From: Prosopocoilus inquinatus
Lineage: Eukaryota; Arthropoda; Insecta; Coleoptera; Lucanidae
Length of the DNA stretch: 64,000 nucleotides
Reading direction: 5' to 3'
Assembly: GCA_036172665.1 (NCBI GenBank)
Contig: CM069876.1
Location: forward strand, 37,541,001 to 37,605,000
Numbering within the stretch: the first letter of the stretch is position 1; each line of letters begins with the position of its first letter. Shown one piece after another: positions 1-10,912 of the stretch. The notes under the pieces are model-generated. The model was not told where the DNA came from and did not search any database. It saw only the letters and a list, made by a program, of their open reading frames with translations. The translations under genes were made by a program, and so were the position numbers.

Positions 1-352
1 ATGCTCAGTCTTCAATTCATCGTAGTAGGAAACGTAATTAACATTTGGCTAGATATAGACTCAACTTTCGCTTAATTATTCTTTCTTGAGTTTATTTTTT
101 ATTATATCAGCATTGTTTTTATTTAGAATAACAGTTTAATTTTATTTTGTATTCATACAGTATTCTAAATAACGTTACCAAATAAAATAAAAGTAGTTCT
201 ATATTAATAGGAGTACAAAATAAAATTAAACTCCTATTCTAAATAAAAATAATAACAATAAACACAAGAAAGGAGTATTAAGCGAATAGTCGGCTCTGTA
301 TTTTTCCAAATGTTAATTACGCTTCCTACTCGATGAATTGAAGACTGAGCAT
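1..352. mobile_element. Foldback MITE, probably complete
   Basis: The ends are inverted repeats of at least 46 bp: the left end starts ATGCTCAGTCTTCAATTC and the right end is its complement, ending GACTGAGCAT at 352. The interior continues the palindrome with more mismatches, for example a TTTAGAATA block on both arms. There is no open frame. The left end coincides with window base 1, so the outer boundary and any target duplication on that side cannot be seen. The superfamily is not recognised. Confidence 0.8.
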
Positions 353-462
353 TCAAGTCAAACTCAGAACGCGAAAGCTCTTAATCGCCAACTCCTACGG
401 TTCCCTTCCACCTGTCTCCTGTGTACGACTTTTCGTTCTTTACTTAACCAGGGAACGGAATT

Positions 463-681
463 ATAAATTTCCGACGACGTCTCATTTTTTGCTTTATAAG
501 TACAGGACGGAATCATATATTTTGTTCGATTAAATACGAACGAGGTGGCAAACATATAACGCTGCAGCGACGCATCAATGCGCGCACGCTCCTTGCCACC
601 TTGTTCGAAATAAACCGAACAAAATATATGATTCCGTCCTGTACTTATAAAGCAAAAAATGAGACGTCGTCGGAAATTTAT
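463..681. repeat. Inverted repeat with 89-bp arms
   Basis: Arms 463-551 and 593-681 are reverse complements that are nearly identical except for a short stretch near the loop. The loop is about 41 bp and GC-rich. The arms share a block around CAGGACGGAATCATATAT. The right arm abuts a dispersed repeat (681-960), so this could be one end of a larger element. No coding potential is seen. Confidence 0.8.
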
Positions 682-960
682 GGTCGGTGCATTCTAAAAT
701 GAGTACAGAAACTGTCTGCGAGTTGCACCAAATACTAAAGTGAAGCTCGAGACCAGGTGTGTTATAAAATCTAATTTAATTTTGCGACGGTGCCGATGAC
801 GAAAAACTTATTTTATCGCAATAAATGCAGACTCGATAAGCACGGCAAGAAGCGTTCCCACCGATTCAAGTCATTACAACTACGGGCTCAAATACGTTGA
901 TGCAAACTCGATGTACAGGGTGTTTCCTACAAAGCGGTTTACCAAACCGTAACGCCGACT
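681..960. repeat. Dispersed repeat A, copy 1
   Basis: This shares a colinear series of short blocks with 59085-59350: a GGTGTATTTTAAAATGA-like start, a GCGACG..GATGACGA-like middle, an AAGCGTT/AAGCGCC block, and the end AAGCGGTTTACCAAACCGTAAC (or close variant). The element ends near a TACAGGGTG motif at 924-932. Divergence is high, so this is an old family, and no frame is conserved. Confidence 0.5.
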
Positions 961-1410
961 TTAATATATCTGACACTTGTACTAATACGAAATGTAATTC
1001 TGACGTTTAATATAAATTTTACAGATAACATTTCCTGCATTGTGGCAAGAAACGTCTTTTAAGTTTCACTTAAAAAATGAGTGTGAAACTTTGTTACATG
1101 AAGTTTGGACGGAAGAAAGACTTCATTTTTTATATTTGGCATTTCAGATATTTCTATTGACAGAAACATAACCTCAATAAAAGCCTGATTTACCAAATTT
1201 ATGTAAATGCGCAGGATGTGTTAAATTCCGCCCGAATTTCATTGTCTGCTATTGTTTGTACCTAGCGGGCGGAAAATACGGGGACAAAGCAGTTGTCATT
1301 TTTGAAAAAAATAAAGCAAAATGTTATGGTTTAAACCCAACTTTAAACAAATGTCAAACTATACAGTTTCTTAATTCATCGGATATTGTTCGTGTGGTGG
1401 CATCATAATA
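961..1410. other. AT-rich sequence, no feature seen
   Basis: No convincing frame, repeat partner or RNA was seen. A pair of short inverted CCGCCC/GGGCGG words occurs near 1230 and 1267. Confidence 0.4.
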
Positions 1411-1453
1411 CAGCGTTTCCCAAACTGTGGGGCGCGCCCCCTTTGGGGGCGCC
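1411..1453 (+). mobile_element. hAT-like terminus, solo
   Basis: The sequence CAGCGTTTCCCAAACTG, followed by a GC-rich hairpin (GGGGCGCGCCCC / GGGGGCGCC), resembles the CAG-initial subterminal ends of many hAT elements. No matching right end was found within the next 2 kb, so only this terminus is called. Confidence 0.35.
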
Positions 1454-1979
1454 TAACTCTTCAAAGCGGGACGCAGCAGAATAAATATAAAAAATTTGAC
1501 GCAAATTGCAACTAATTTATCAACTTATTTTTTACAAGAAATTGTTATGCACCCCTTCCCACCCCATTTAACTTCTTTATTTTTTACTTTAGAAAGAAGT
1601 CTTTATTATAAAACTTACATAGACTAATTCAAAGTTTTTGCTGATATTTACAAAAAAACAAATGAACATCGCATAACTGAGATATAAACTGAAATTTTAA
1701 TTTTTTAATCGGAAAACTTGGTATTTTTTTAATTATTTGGTATCTGAAATAATAATCGCCTTTCTTTTTCTTAAACAAATTTTATCTTTTAAATTTTTGT
1801 TTAATTAAAACGTAACATTGTGTCTAAGAGACGATTATTCATATTTTATAGCACGGCTATATCAACCCTTTGGAGGTCGATGTAGACTTGAAAGGGGTAG
1901 ATGAACCTTTATTAAGGGTCCGCTGGGAATCGTTCAGGGTGTCGGAGTTGTTAAGTCTTGTGTAAGGAAAGTCTTGTTG
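1454..1979. other. AT-rich sequence, no feature seen
   Basis: This is probably interior or flank of the hAT-like terminus just upstream. A GC-richer patch at 1855-1965 has no recognised identity. Confidence 0.3.
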
Positions 1980-2895
1980 AATAGTTTATAAAAAAAGTAA
2001 AAAAAATATAATATAAAATTATAATAATTATAATATAAAATAATATTAAAAGAATTTGAAATAGCTCGTATAAAAGAGAAAAAAAGACGTTCAATTGATT
2101 ATCAAAATCAAAACACTCCTAAAATACGAATAAAATCGAATGAAATAAGAACAAAAGACAACCGTCAAACAAGACAAGACGAAAATAAAAATTGTGTGAA
2201 ACTCATTATCTCAAATTGGTATAAACTGACTTTCACCAGAACCAAAAATTTAATTCAATTTAATAATTAAAAAATAAAATCAATTCGCCGAAAATGGCGA
2301 TCATTCGGCGGAATTAAAATATAAAATAAAATAAATCTTAAATCGTGTAAAAAAGAAACAAAAGACGTTCAATTGATAATTAAAAAAATCAAAAGTCATA
2401 TCAAATAAAATCAAACCGAAGAGAAAACAAGTAACAAGATGATTAGTTGTTAATTTAAAAGTAAAAAACAAAACGAATGAAATCGATTAAAAGAAAAAAC
2501 AAAGGTCCATCAATTGATTATATTAAAAGTTAAATAAAACAGTGTCAAATGAGGATTGTATAAAAATAAAGGGCGATGATAAAGTTAGGACCGAAATAAA
2601 AATTATATAAAACTAACAATAAGTCAAATTGATTTAAAAATTGACAAATATTGTCATGATCCAAAGAATAATCTGTTAATTTTAACAAAACTGGGCGATC
2701 AGTGAATAATTTAAAATAAAGTCAAATCAAGTAAAGGAGAAAATAAAATGGCAATTAATCGACCGGATTAATGTGTAAAATAAATTCACACTCAATAAAC
2801 GAAAATCAAAGCCAATCAGGGAAAAATAATGGTAAACAGTAGTTAAACAATAAAAACAAAACGAATAAAATATATTAAAAGAAACGGAAAGGGGG
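1980..2895 (+). repeat. A-rich degenerate array
   Basis: Strongly A-biased on the plus strand. A word close to AAAGACGTTCAATTGAT recurs near 2085 and 2355, with a variant near 2505, each followed by a run of AAAATCAAAA-like sequence. The ACAAAAGAC core also occurs at other A-rich arrays in this window (32-34 kb) and as GTCTTTTGT in T-rich ones (27-28 kb, 44 kb), which suggests one dispersed family in both orientations. Open frames here are low-complexity. Confidence 0.6.
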
Positions 2896-3925
2896 ACGTG
2901 AATCATAACACAGCACAAAAAGGGGTCGCGAAACCTAAAAGTTTGGGAAACGCTGTCATAATAGAATTCGGCAACATTTGTTCTTCGGATAAGCACGGCA
3001 AATTTATTAATTACTACACGAAAACGTCATTAATGAAAGTTCATGGCGATAAAATATTTTCTTGTGCCGGTATTCTGTGGCAACACTGCAAACAAAACGC
3101 TCGTCTAGTTTAGTCTTTTAAAAAGAATTATCCAGTTAAAGTGTTCATTAAAACCAAATCAATATTTATTTGCTTGTAAATTCCAAGCTTTATGCTTCGT
3201 ATATAGGATATGGATCGAAGTTATACACCTGTACAGTGTAGTATACCAACCACCAACAAAGAAAGAACCCAACCTCATAAAAACCTCATAAATATTAATG
3301 TCGGATTCATTACATCGATTATACCGTCGCCTGCAGCATTATTAACCGTATTAAACCAAGCGGAATCTCGAGCGCTTTTAATAATAAGCTCGCAAATGTT
3401 TTATCATGTTTTGTCCAAAGCTTGTCACCGCATGTTCGGGGGAGAGAACACGGAATTCTTCGTGCGCGTCGAAATCGAATCAAGTTTGTATGGAATTTAT
3501 CAATCGAGTGGTGACATCATCATATTTAAATATTTTCCAGGGGCCAGAAAGCGCGCGAGTTCCAGCCGAGCCGAGGAGAATTCGGCGGCGTTCAATAACA
3601 ATAATTGCTCGAGGGGATTACCCGCGAGCTGCGAAAATTCCTCCGACGACGTTATTGAAGTCGCTGCGGGTTACGCAAATTGCGAGCGTATTTTCAGGGG
3701 GGAAAATGCACGTCACGTCGGCCGACAGATTGACATATAAGCTTTAATATTTTCATCGCGTTATTAAATTGATTTGAACGCGGGCTGCACGCGATTCCGG
3801 CCCCCTTCCCCTCCCCGACACGACATTTGTTGTTTATGAAATATTACCAGAGTTTTTTAGGCGAGAATTGAAACGTACCATTGCGACGCCAAGCTCCGCC
3901 CACTAAATTCAACCCTTACGTATTA
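2896..3925. other. GC-richer unique island
   Basis: From about 3300 to 3900 the sequence is richer in CpG than its surroundings. Overlapping open frames of 176 and 113 codons lie in different phases (3210-3740 and 3406-3747), which is expected where stop codons are rare. Neither has a recognisable domain. It could be a regulatory or conserved non-coding block. A 50-bp part (3730-3782) recurs at 5885-5935. Confidence 0.35.
3730..3782 (+). repeat. Short direct repeat, copy 1
   Basis: The block centred on ATATTTTCATCGCG, followed by TATTAAATTGATTTGAA, is shared with 5885-5935 in the same orientation, with only a few differences, about 2.15 kb away. The preceding GACAGATTGACA/GACGGATTGACA is also shared. 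No TIR or tail was seen. Confidence 0.6.
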
Positions 3926-5884
3926 ATGACCGAGTAAAAAGCAACAGGCTTTTGTAATGGCATCATAGAAAAAACTCGAAAAAATATTAAAACGAAAATT
4001 ACATACATCACACGAAACATCTATTATCTACGGTCGAAAGCAAAAGATAATAGGCAAAAGCAAAAGGCAAAAGTAGTTTCCTGTAACAGACTAAGAAAGT
4101 AAACGTCACAGAAGGCGGAGCTGAGTCGTTTACTATCTCTGTCTAATACATCAGACGTGTGTCGTAAATTACTCTCGCTGTAATGCCGGAGTTGATCTGA
4201 ACATAACCTAACATTTAAGAATGTTAAGACAACGAGATTAAACAAGTTATTACAGTTTTATAAGTTGGTATCTTATACATTGTGTTGGCAAATTGTTGAC
4301 AAACTCATTGCATGGTTTCCCAGAAACATTTTTTTTATTTTGTTGTGTTAGGTTTTGTTTACTAATGGTTTGTTGACCTGCAGCTGAACTAAGCTCAGAC
4401 AAGCATTTGACACATTTTTTTTAATAACAAATAAATTAACTAATTACATACAATAAGCACAACTAAAATAATTTTATTGTAGCTTTTCATCCTAAGTTTT
4501 AGTGATAAGCAAAAGTTTACACAACTCTCAGTGAAGTGAGTATTTTCAGTTTGTTTGGCGTAACCCATGCATTTTTACAGTCCGATAGACTTCGTTACAA
4601 ATTTCGCGCCAGCTTTAGGACCGCCCACTTTCCTAATCTATTGTTCTTTCTCTAAAGTAATAGAGCATATCCTTTAGTTCAACGAAAATTTGTGATTGAA
4701 AGACTCAGTATTTGATGCACTGACGTCATCTACTGATGGATACAACAGATTAGGAATAAAAGAACGCTTTGCATTCAACTGAAATTCTTTTTAACCTCAA
4801 AAACATAGGTATTTTGTTTATGTTCTTAAAATCATTGATCATCTCATCCAATTCTTGCAATTGATTGTACTAAACACGGTACACGTATTAATATAATTTC
4901 CAATTAATTTGAGGTATGATCTTTCTAGATTTTCAATTCCATTACACTCCTACAAAAAAAAATGTTAATAAGTTTAACAACTTTCACTTACGTTTAAAAA
5001 AGTGAGGTTAAGTTTGAGATTTCAACTTTCAAACAGTTCCCTTATCTGAAACGAATGTAAATCAAAAGTGTACATAAAACGAATACAATTTTTACTTTTC
5101 ACAAGTTAAAAAAAGTGAGGTTAGATTTCAACTTTCAAACAGTTCCTTCATCTGAAATGAATGATGGTTGTATGATGTCATGAGTTGCGATCTAATTAAA
5201 ACCAACTAGAATAAAAGAACGTCTGTTGATGAATCTAAGTCATCCATCAAACAATAAAAGAACGGGTTTGATGGAATTGATGCCATCCTGCAGGCTTTTT
5301 GATGAAATAAAGAACACTGTTTAAATACAGCTTCACAGATTTTGCAAAAGTTTTAATCTTGTCAAATTGGAAGGCTTTTAAATTCTCATAAGACTTAATC
5401 AGTACCATTTTAGAGGAAAAAAACAATTACAGGAAACATTTCTGAGTGTCACTTGTGAAGTCGTATTTTGGAGAAAAAACAAATCAGAGGAAAAATTTTT
5501 GTGCCACTTGTAAAGACGTATTTAAACATTTTGAATAAAAATTACAGGAAACTGTAACTGTCTACTACTTTTTGCTCTCTACTGTACCTGAATTTTTAAT
5601 TGCGCTATCATTTTGAAGAATAATTTTAAATAAATCTTGATTTCATTAGCTTCGTATAAATATAAAAACCTGTTTGAGGTTATATAATTTAAATTACATA
5701 CGAAATATGAAGTCTCGGTTGATTTAGTAATTAAGGTTAAGATAATGACCGACAATCGTGATCTCGAAATGGGACGTTCCAATTTTCGCATATTCTACGG
5801 TGGTCGTAAAGCGAACCTGGACTACACCAGTAATAGAAGCCTATAAGTAATTTAATTTATTTAAAATGCACGACGGATTGACAA
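3926..5884. other. AT-rich sequence with local tandem duplications
   Basis: No gene was supported. A GTGAGGTTA-containing segment of about 55-60 bp is duplicated at 4997-5058 and 5107-5162, both carrying TTTCAACTTTCAAACAG. A second, weaker duplication of about 75 bp lies at 5425-5520 (GCCACTTGTAAAGACG and variant). The word AATAAAAGAACG occurs near 4757, 5213 and 5263. Confidence 0.5.
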
Positions 5885-5935
5885 ATTGAGCTTCAATATT
5901 TTCATCGCGCTATTAAATTGATTTGAATGCCCTTC
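5885..5935 (+). repeat. Short direct repeat, copy 2
   Basis: Second copy of the block at 3730-3782. The flanks differ beyond the upstream GGATTGACA word. Confidence 0.6.
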
Positions 5936-5984
5936 TCCTTCCTAGTTATAGCTGATTTTCTTGTTGTTGCTTAATTAATAGTAA

Positions 5985-6386
5985 TTAATTCAAATGGGTA
6001 ATATCAACTTATAAACTATTTTAATTAAAAATATGTTATGCATTTCGAAAGAAGTAAATTACTTATAAACTCCTCCTCGTACAGTCCAAATTCGAAATGG
6101 ATATTATTTTTTAATTTGGAGGAGTGCTTTGAAATTTTGGCGCTAAAAGACGAACTTTGTCATTGGTTAAACGAGCTTTCGTCACTGGTCAGTTCCGGCC
6201 AGTAACGAATGACAACGTTCGTCTTTTAGCGCCAAAATTTCAAAGCGCTCCTCCAAATTAAAAAATAATATCCATTTCGAATTTGGACTGTACGAGGAGG
6301 AGTTTATAAGTAATTTACTTCTTTCGAAATGCATAACATATTTTTAATTAAAATAGTTTCTAAGTTGATATTACCCATTTGAATAA
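5985..6386. mobile_element. Young foldback element, about 400 bp
   Basis: Two arms of roughly 185-190 bp are reverse complements with only a handful of differences; both contain TTGGCGCTAAAAGACGAAC and AACTCCTCCTCGTACAG. A short GC-richer centre holds a second small palindrome (GGTCAGTTCCGGCC). Near-identity of the arms implies recent insertion or gene conversion. There is no coding capacity. Transcribed, it would form a dsRNA hairpin of about 190 bp. Confidence 0.85.
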
Positions 6387-7735
6387 ATTACGTCTTATTA
6401 TAAACACAATTATGATTTCATTAAACTCGTTACTTGCATGCATTTCATCAACTTTACAGAAAAAAAAATTGCAAGGCGGGAAATTTAAAATATCCTCAAT
6501 CATTTCCGCTTATACAGTACGTAATTTATTATAACACGGGTCCATTTTAAGTGAAGAAATAGGTGTATTGGACTCAGATCAGTAAATATTATAAGTGAGG
6601 TGAGATTTGCTGCGTTTAAACGTTTGTAAAAAACAAGTTACTTCCACTGACATCGCGCAAATGTCAAATTAAACATTCGGCCAGTACATACGGATGCATT
6701 CTAACCTAAATCTCTGATTGAAGCGAGGGAAGCTCACCAAATCTCAACAGTGAGTGTGTAAAAAAACATACAAATTTCCAAGGCTACTGAGCGCCGCTGA
6801 GTTACTTGGAGTTTTGCAGTAAAAACAACACAGCTAATGTAAATAGGAAAATTTCAAGAGAAATCGTTTATTATTAAAAAAAAATAATAATAATTTTACA
6901 GAATGAGTTTGGTGATCCTTCCTTTCCCAAAAATTCGAATTGATGGCGATCTGTACGTGACATATTCTGTAACAATCATTTTTTTTTTTAATAAACGCAT
7001 CTATTTTAAAATCGACTGTCTCATATTTCCCCGATGATTCAAGAAAAATAAAAAAGAAATCATAAAAATACATTTAAAACACAGAAACAAAAGACTTTAC
7101 AGCACAGTTCAGTAGACTAATCAACAAATTAAAAGAAAACAAAATAATAAAAATCAAAAATTAAACAGGTAATAAAACTAAAAAAAACAACGGTAACGAA
7201 AACAAAAGAATGATGAAAAAGCGAAGGAAATAAAAGAATGGAAATTAAAAAAAAAACACTAAATAAAATTTTAGAAATAATAAACAAAAGGCAAATGCAA
7301 AAGCAAAGCAATGAGTTATTTGCGTGCCATATGGTCAACAATTAAAAAAAAATACCTGCAATAGATGGCGCTATTCAATATCTCACACAAATAAAATTCT
7401 ATTCTTCCTTTAGCGATGTCACTTCACCCTTTTTGTTCATTATTCTTCTATGTCACGGGAAATAGCTATTGAACTACCCCCGTAAAAGCAAACGAAAAGA
7501 ACTTTCGGTATTTCACCAGATGACGGTTAGCCATAAATCATCAATGAATGAATCATTTTAATAGTCACTTTGAAGAAGTTTGCGGAGCATATTCGTGTTC
7601 CATTTTTAATTGTGTCCCCTGAACACTTTAGAATAGGCACCTCGTAAACCAAATCGGAAATAATTTTGGGCTCTTATAAGGTTCCAAAAGGACATAAGTA
7701 ACATAGGGTTAATTTTCAATTTCTAGAGCCCCAGG
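6387..7735. other. AT-rich sequence including a short A-rich tract
   Basis: No gene was seen. A-rich low-complexity sequence runs from about 7080 to 7290 and resembles the arrays described at 2.0-2.9 kb. The rest shows no repeat partner within the window. Confidence 0.4.
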
Positions 7736-7743
7736 ATCTGTGA

Positions 7744-8677
7744 CAGGAGTCACCAAACTACGGCCTGCGAGCCAACACTGGCCCGCGAATACCCCCGATC
7801 AGGTCGGAATGCGTCCGGTATCCGGCTCGCCAAAGTTTGTTTTCATTACATTATAAAATATGCAATAAATTCAACTCAGTTTCGATTGAAGTGAACCTAA
7901 TGAGTATTCCCTGTTTGACTCGAAGAACTAGGAAGATCGATTTCTTGCACGATCCCGCTCTACTTAAGCACTTTTCCTTCCCGATTGCTGCGCAAGTGGG
8001 GAATATTGGAAAATTACGCGTAGTATTGCGGCTTCCGCCCGGTCGATCTCCTGGCTACCTGTAAGGAGTCGTGCCGTGTGAAAAAAAAAAATCGAAGAAG
8101 AACTTGACCCTGACCTTAGACGCGTTATTATTCATTATGATATTAATTAAATCGCTTAACTTAATTCTTTTTTAGAAAATATTGCATCTGTGCGTACTGA
8201 ACATCCGAACTTTTACTTAACAAATTTCATTGGATAAGAGCCGATTCTCTTAGTTATGTAACAAGTTATACCAATCTGTATAATACCATCTCACTTAGAT
8301 ACTCTAAACTTTGGAATTAAAGTATACGTTTATAAATTATTTAGTAGAAACATAAAAAAAAATTAGACACTCTTTGGTCGCCTCTTCAACAAGGAAGTAA
8401 CTCAAGAACTCCAACTGCAATCGAACTGACCTGTCCGGGTTAGCTCAAGATCAAGTGAAAATGTTAACAAATCTTTAGGACGTCTTTTGCGGCCAATTTT
8501 TTGACCTAAAATTGTGTCAGAATGACAGATAGCAACCTGTTTGTTACCTAAAAAGCCATCCCGCATGAAACGGTCAAACCAAGCCACTGCAACGAACTAA
8601 GTTTGTTATCATGAGGACCCTGGGCCCTATTGGAAGAGTCAGTATGGCCCTCAGGCTAAAAAGTTTGGAGACCCCTG
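7744..8677. mobile_element. hAT-family element, degenerate, with 8-bp TSD
   Basis: The left end CAGGAGTCACCAAACT and the right end (complement) CAGGGGTCTCCAAACT form terminal inverted repeats followed by similar GGCCTG..AGCC / AGCCTGAGGGCC words. The flanking 8-mers are ATCTGTGA (7736-7743) and ATCTATGA (8678-8685), a target duplication with one change; 8 bp and CAG ends are hallmarks of hAT transposons. Small open frames inside (8402-8587 minus, 7837-8064 plus) could not be assigned to a transposase. Probably a decayed or internally deleted copy. Confidence 0.8.
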
Positions 8678-8689
8678 ATCTATGAGAAT

Positions 8690-9950
8690 GAATTTTCCGG
8701 AACACACTAGTTGGCTCCCGCGGTCAGTTTTGAAAGAAGGGTGGTAGATGAGTTGGCTCCCGTACCTTATACTAGTTGGCTCCCTTTTCGTATAACAATT
8801 GGCTCCGACGTATTTATAAGATTAAGAAAGATTAAATAGAAAATTTAGTATAAGATAAATTTATTTACTTGTATATCTAAATTATTTCTGTTAGGGTTTG
8901 TATCTTTGAGACCTACATTTCACAAACTCAACATTTGAAATTATGTTTTGCTTTAACAGTTTTATTTTGGTATCAATGAAATGTTTTTTTGAAATATTTT
9001 TTCTCCTTTATTCTTTCTTTTGAATAGATGAATTGCTACATACGAGTGAATTTGCTTATTCGGTAACAAAAAAAAGGCGAGGGGGATGTAGTATTCGTTT
9101 TCCAGGACATGGACAGTAAAAAGTTGATAAAAAACTTTGCTGCACATTTAAATGTTCCATCAACGTAGATCGTTGATACCTTATTTAAAAATTTTAAACT
9201 GTTTTCGCACGAACAAGCCACAAAATTATTATCTACATCATTTTTACCAAGAAATATTTCTCCCTTATTTGTTTTAATATCGATGCTATTCATATATGCG
9301 TAGCTGCTTTTCTCTTAACCGAATTGCTTAATTTTTGTCTGATTAAAGATTTGCAGACACACTAGACCATGATTAGGTACTATCAATCTTTTTTGACTGC
9401 AGCCCAGTTATAGAATTGATTCGTTATGTTTTATTATATTATCATTTGAACCGTGAGTTTGAAGGAATGACTTATACCCACGTTTTGCACATTTCTCTCT
9501 TTGCACATTCTCACATAATATCTTGTGAAAATTTTATTTAAAATTATTCAAAACAATTACAGGTTTCCCTTTTTCGCTCAAAACTTCTTCGACAAGTTCC
9601 ATTGTGAATGTCCAAGTTAACTAATTATCATTGTGTTTAGTTTCAAGTTATATTAGCGAAAATTTCCTACCCCTAAATTTTGGTCCAATCAAATTCTCAA
9701 ATTAAACCCTCTTCGTTGGACATTGAATTTCGCCGGAAAAGCTTATCTACGGGGTATTTTGATTACTCATTCTTACTGAGAGAATTTATAATAATAAAAA
9801 TTTCTGGAAGGTTTTAGAATGTAAATACTGGGAACTAGCTCAAATCTTCGGAGCCAATTGTACCAAATACTTGTAACCTTTTTCTATTGGAAGATTAAAA
9901 ATTGACCACCGGAACCAACTAGTATGTAGCCGAATTTTCGGATACGAGAA
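8690..9950 (-). mobile_element. MULE-type DNA transposon remnant
   Basis: Terminal inverted repeats include ACTAGTTGGCTCCCGCGGTC at the left (from 8706) and, on the other strand, ACTAGTTGGTTCCGGTGGTC at the right (to 9924). Weaker matching continues outward by about 15 bp, so exact ends are uncertain. The word TTGGCTCC is repeated four times near the left end (8710-8805). Between the ends lies a minus-strand transposase remnant (8962-9293). Confidence 0.7.
8962..9293 (-). pseudogene. MULE transposase domain fragment, frameshifted
   Basis: Two overlapping minus-strand frames (9036-9293 and 8962-9147) together read as the core of a MULE transposase. The first contains the motif STIYVDGTFKCA with the conserved aspartate of DGTF. 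A frameshift near 9130 moves into the second, which carries FYQLFTVHV and then IPLAFFLLPNKQ. This matches the family pattern DGTF, then FYQL..IH, then P..LLP.K. The N-terminal DNA-binding and C-terminal regions are not seen. It is a relic, enclosed by matching terminal repeats that tie it to this element. Confidence 0.75.
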
Positions 9951-10084
9951 ATTTTGACTTACGCAATTAAGAAGCTTCATATTTACTCTACAACATATAA
10001 ATAAGCAACTTTGAGATGTCCGGGGATTTTCAATTTACAGTTTCTTTTTACGAAATAAAATTCTTTTTTAGAAAAAATCCTTTA

Positions 10085-10211
10085 GGCCCAGTATTATAAA
10101 CACAACTTAAATTTACTCGACTGTTTAATGCCTTAGTAACAATTGTAAAAACAATAGCTACTATGGCATTAAACTGTATAGTAAATTTATTTTACGTTTA
10201 TAATACCGGAC
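10085..10211. mobile_element. Palindromic MITE, 127 bp
   Basis: The ends GGCCCAGTATTATAAAC and AGTCCGGTATTATAAAC (other strand) begin a nearly full-length palindrome; AATTTACT and GTTTAATGCC words occur on both arms. The terminus resembles those of the MITEs at 16.8, 25.2 and 37.6 kb (CCCG/ATTCATAA types). Confidence 0.75.
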
Positions 10212-10259
10212 TTTAATGATTTAAAAAAAAAACATGAGTTGACAATACTGTTTGTAAGC

Positions 10260-10465
10260 ATTGAATCAACGCCCACTTCATAGAGGCCTGATTCATTAGG
10301 TGGGAGAATACCGCGACTTCAAAACTGATGCGGAGCGCATAGGTTTTTGACGACTCAACACCGAAACGCTTGCGTCACAGTTCTCAGAAACTGGATAACA
10401 CCCTGAGGTCTGATATTCTTACGCGATGACTCAGGCCTGTTATTGAAGACGGTGTTGATTGAATT
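10260..10465. mobile_element. Palindromic MITE, about 205 bp
   Basis: The left arm TTGAATCAACGCCCACTTC pairs with the right arm (complement) TTCAATCAACACCGTCTTC, and both go on to AGGCCTGA. The interior is imperfectly palindromic. No coding potential. Confidence 0.65.
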
Positions 10466-10660
10466 ATTTTAATGTTCTAAAATTTGAAGCCTTTGCCACA
10501 CCAAGGCTGGGTTGGTTTTTGGGTAGGAGTGAATAGGAGTGAATAATATCAAAAGCAAGATATGCAAAATATGAGAGAGAGAGAGAGAATTTTACCCAAG
10601 AAAGATACAGGATGGTTTACGAACACGCTCCGAAAGCGGTTTCTCAGTGGAAGTCATTAC

Positions 10661-10904
10661 CAGGAAAAAGAAATCAGCCCACTTGTTTGCGAACAGTACG
10701 AAAATTTAGTACTGCCGACTACCAACTGTACTAGTCACGCCTGCAATGATTTCTGCACGTTCTGCGTGAACTCTCACACTGGTCGCACAGAACCCTTTTC
10801 TCTCCTGTTCAATAACAATTAGATGCATTGAAGCTACGAAAGGAATAAATAGTAATTTGAGGTAAAAAGCGGCCAACACTAAGTGGGCCGAATTCTTTTC
10901 CCTG
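10661..10904 (-). mobile_element. hAT MITE, copy 1, 244 bp
   Basis: The ends CAGGAAAAAGAAATCAGCCC and (complement) CAGGGAAAAGAATTCGGCCC are flanked by 8-bp direct repeats GTCATTAC (10653-10660) and GTCATTAT (10905-10912), which fit the nTnnnnAn hAT target pattern. It is in inverted orientation relative to the 504-bp copy at 12191-12694, sharing about 65 bp at one end (AATTTAGTACT..CCGACTA) and about 35 bp at the other. The centre is unrelated or deleted. Confidence 0.85.
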
Positions 10905-10912
10905 GTCATTAT

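Noticed and set aside
3210..3747. Two overlapping open frames of 176 and 113 codons as a host gene
   Set aside because: They overlap in different phases inside a GC-richer island, show no domain or splice context, and frames of this length are expected there.
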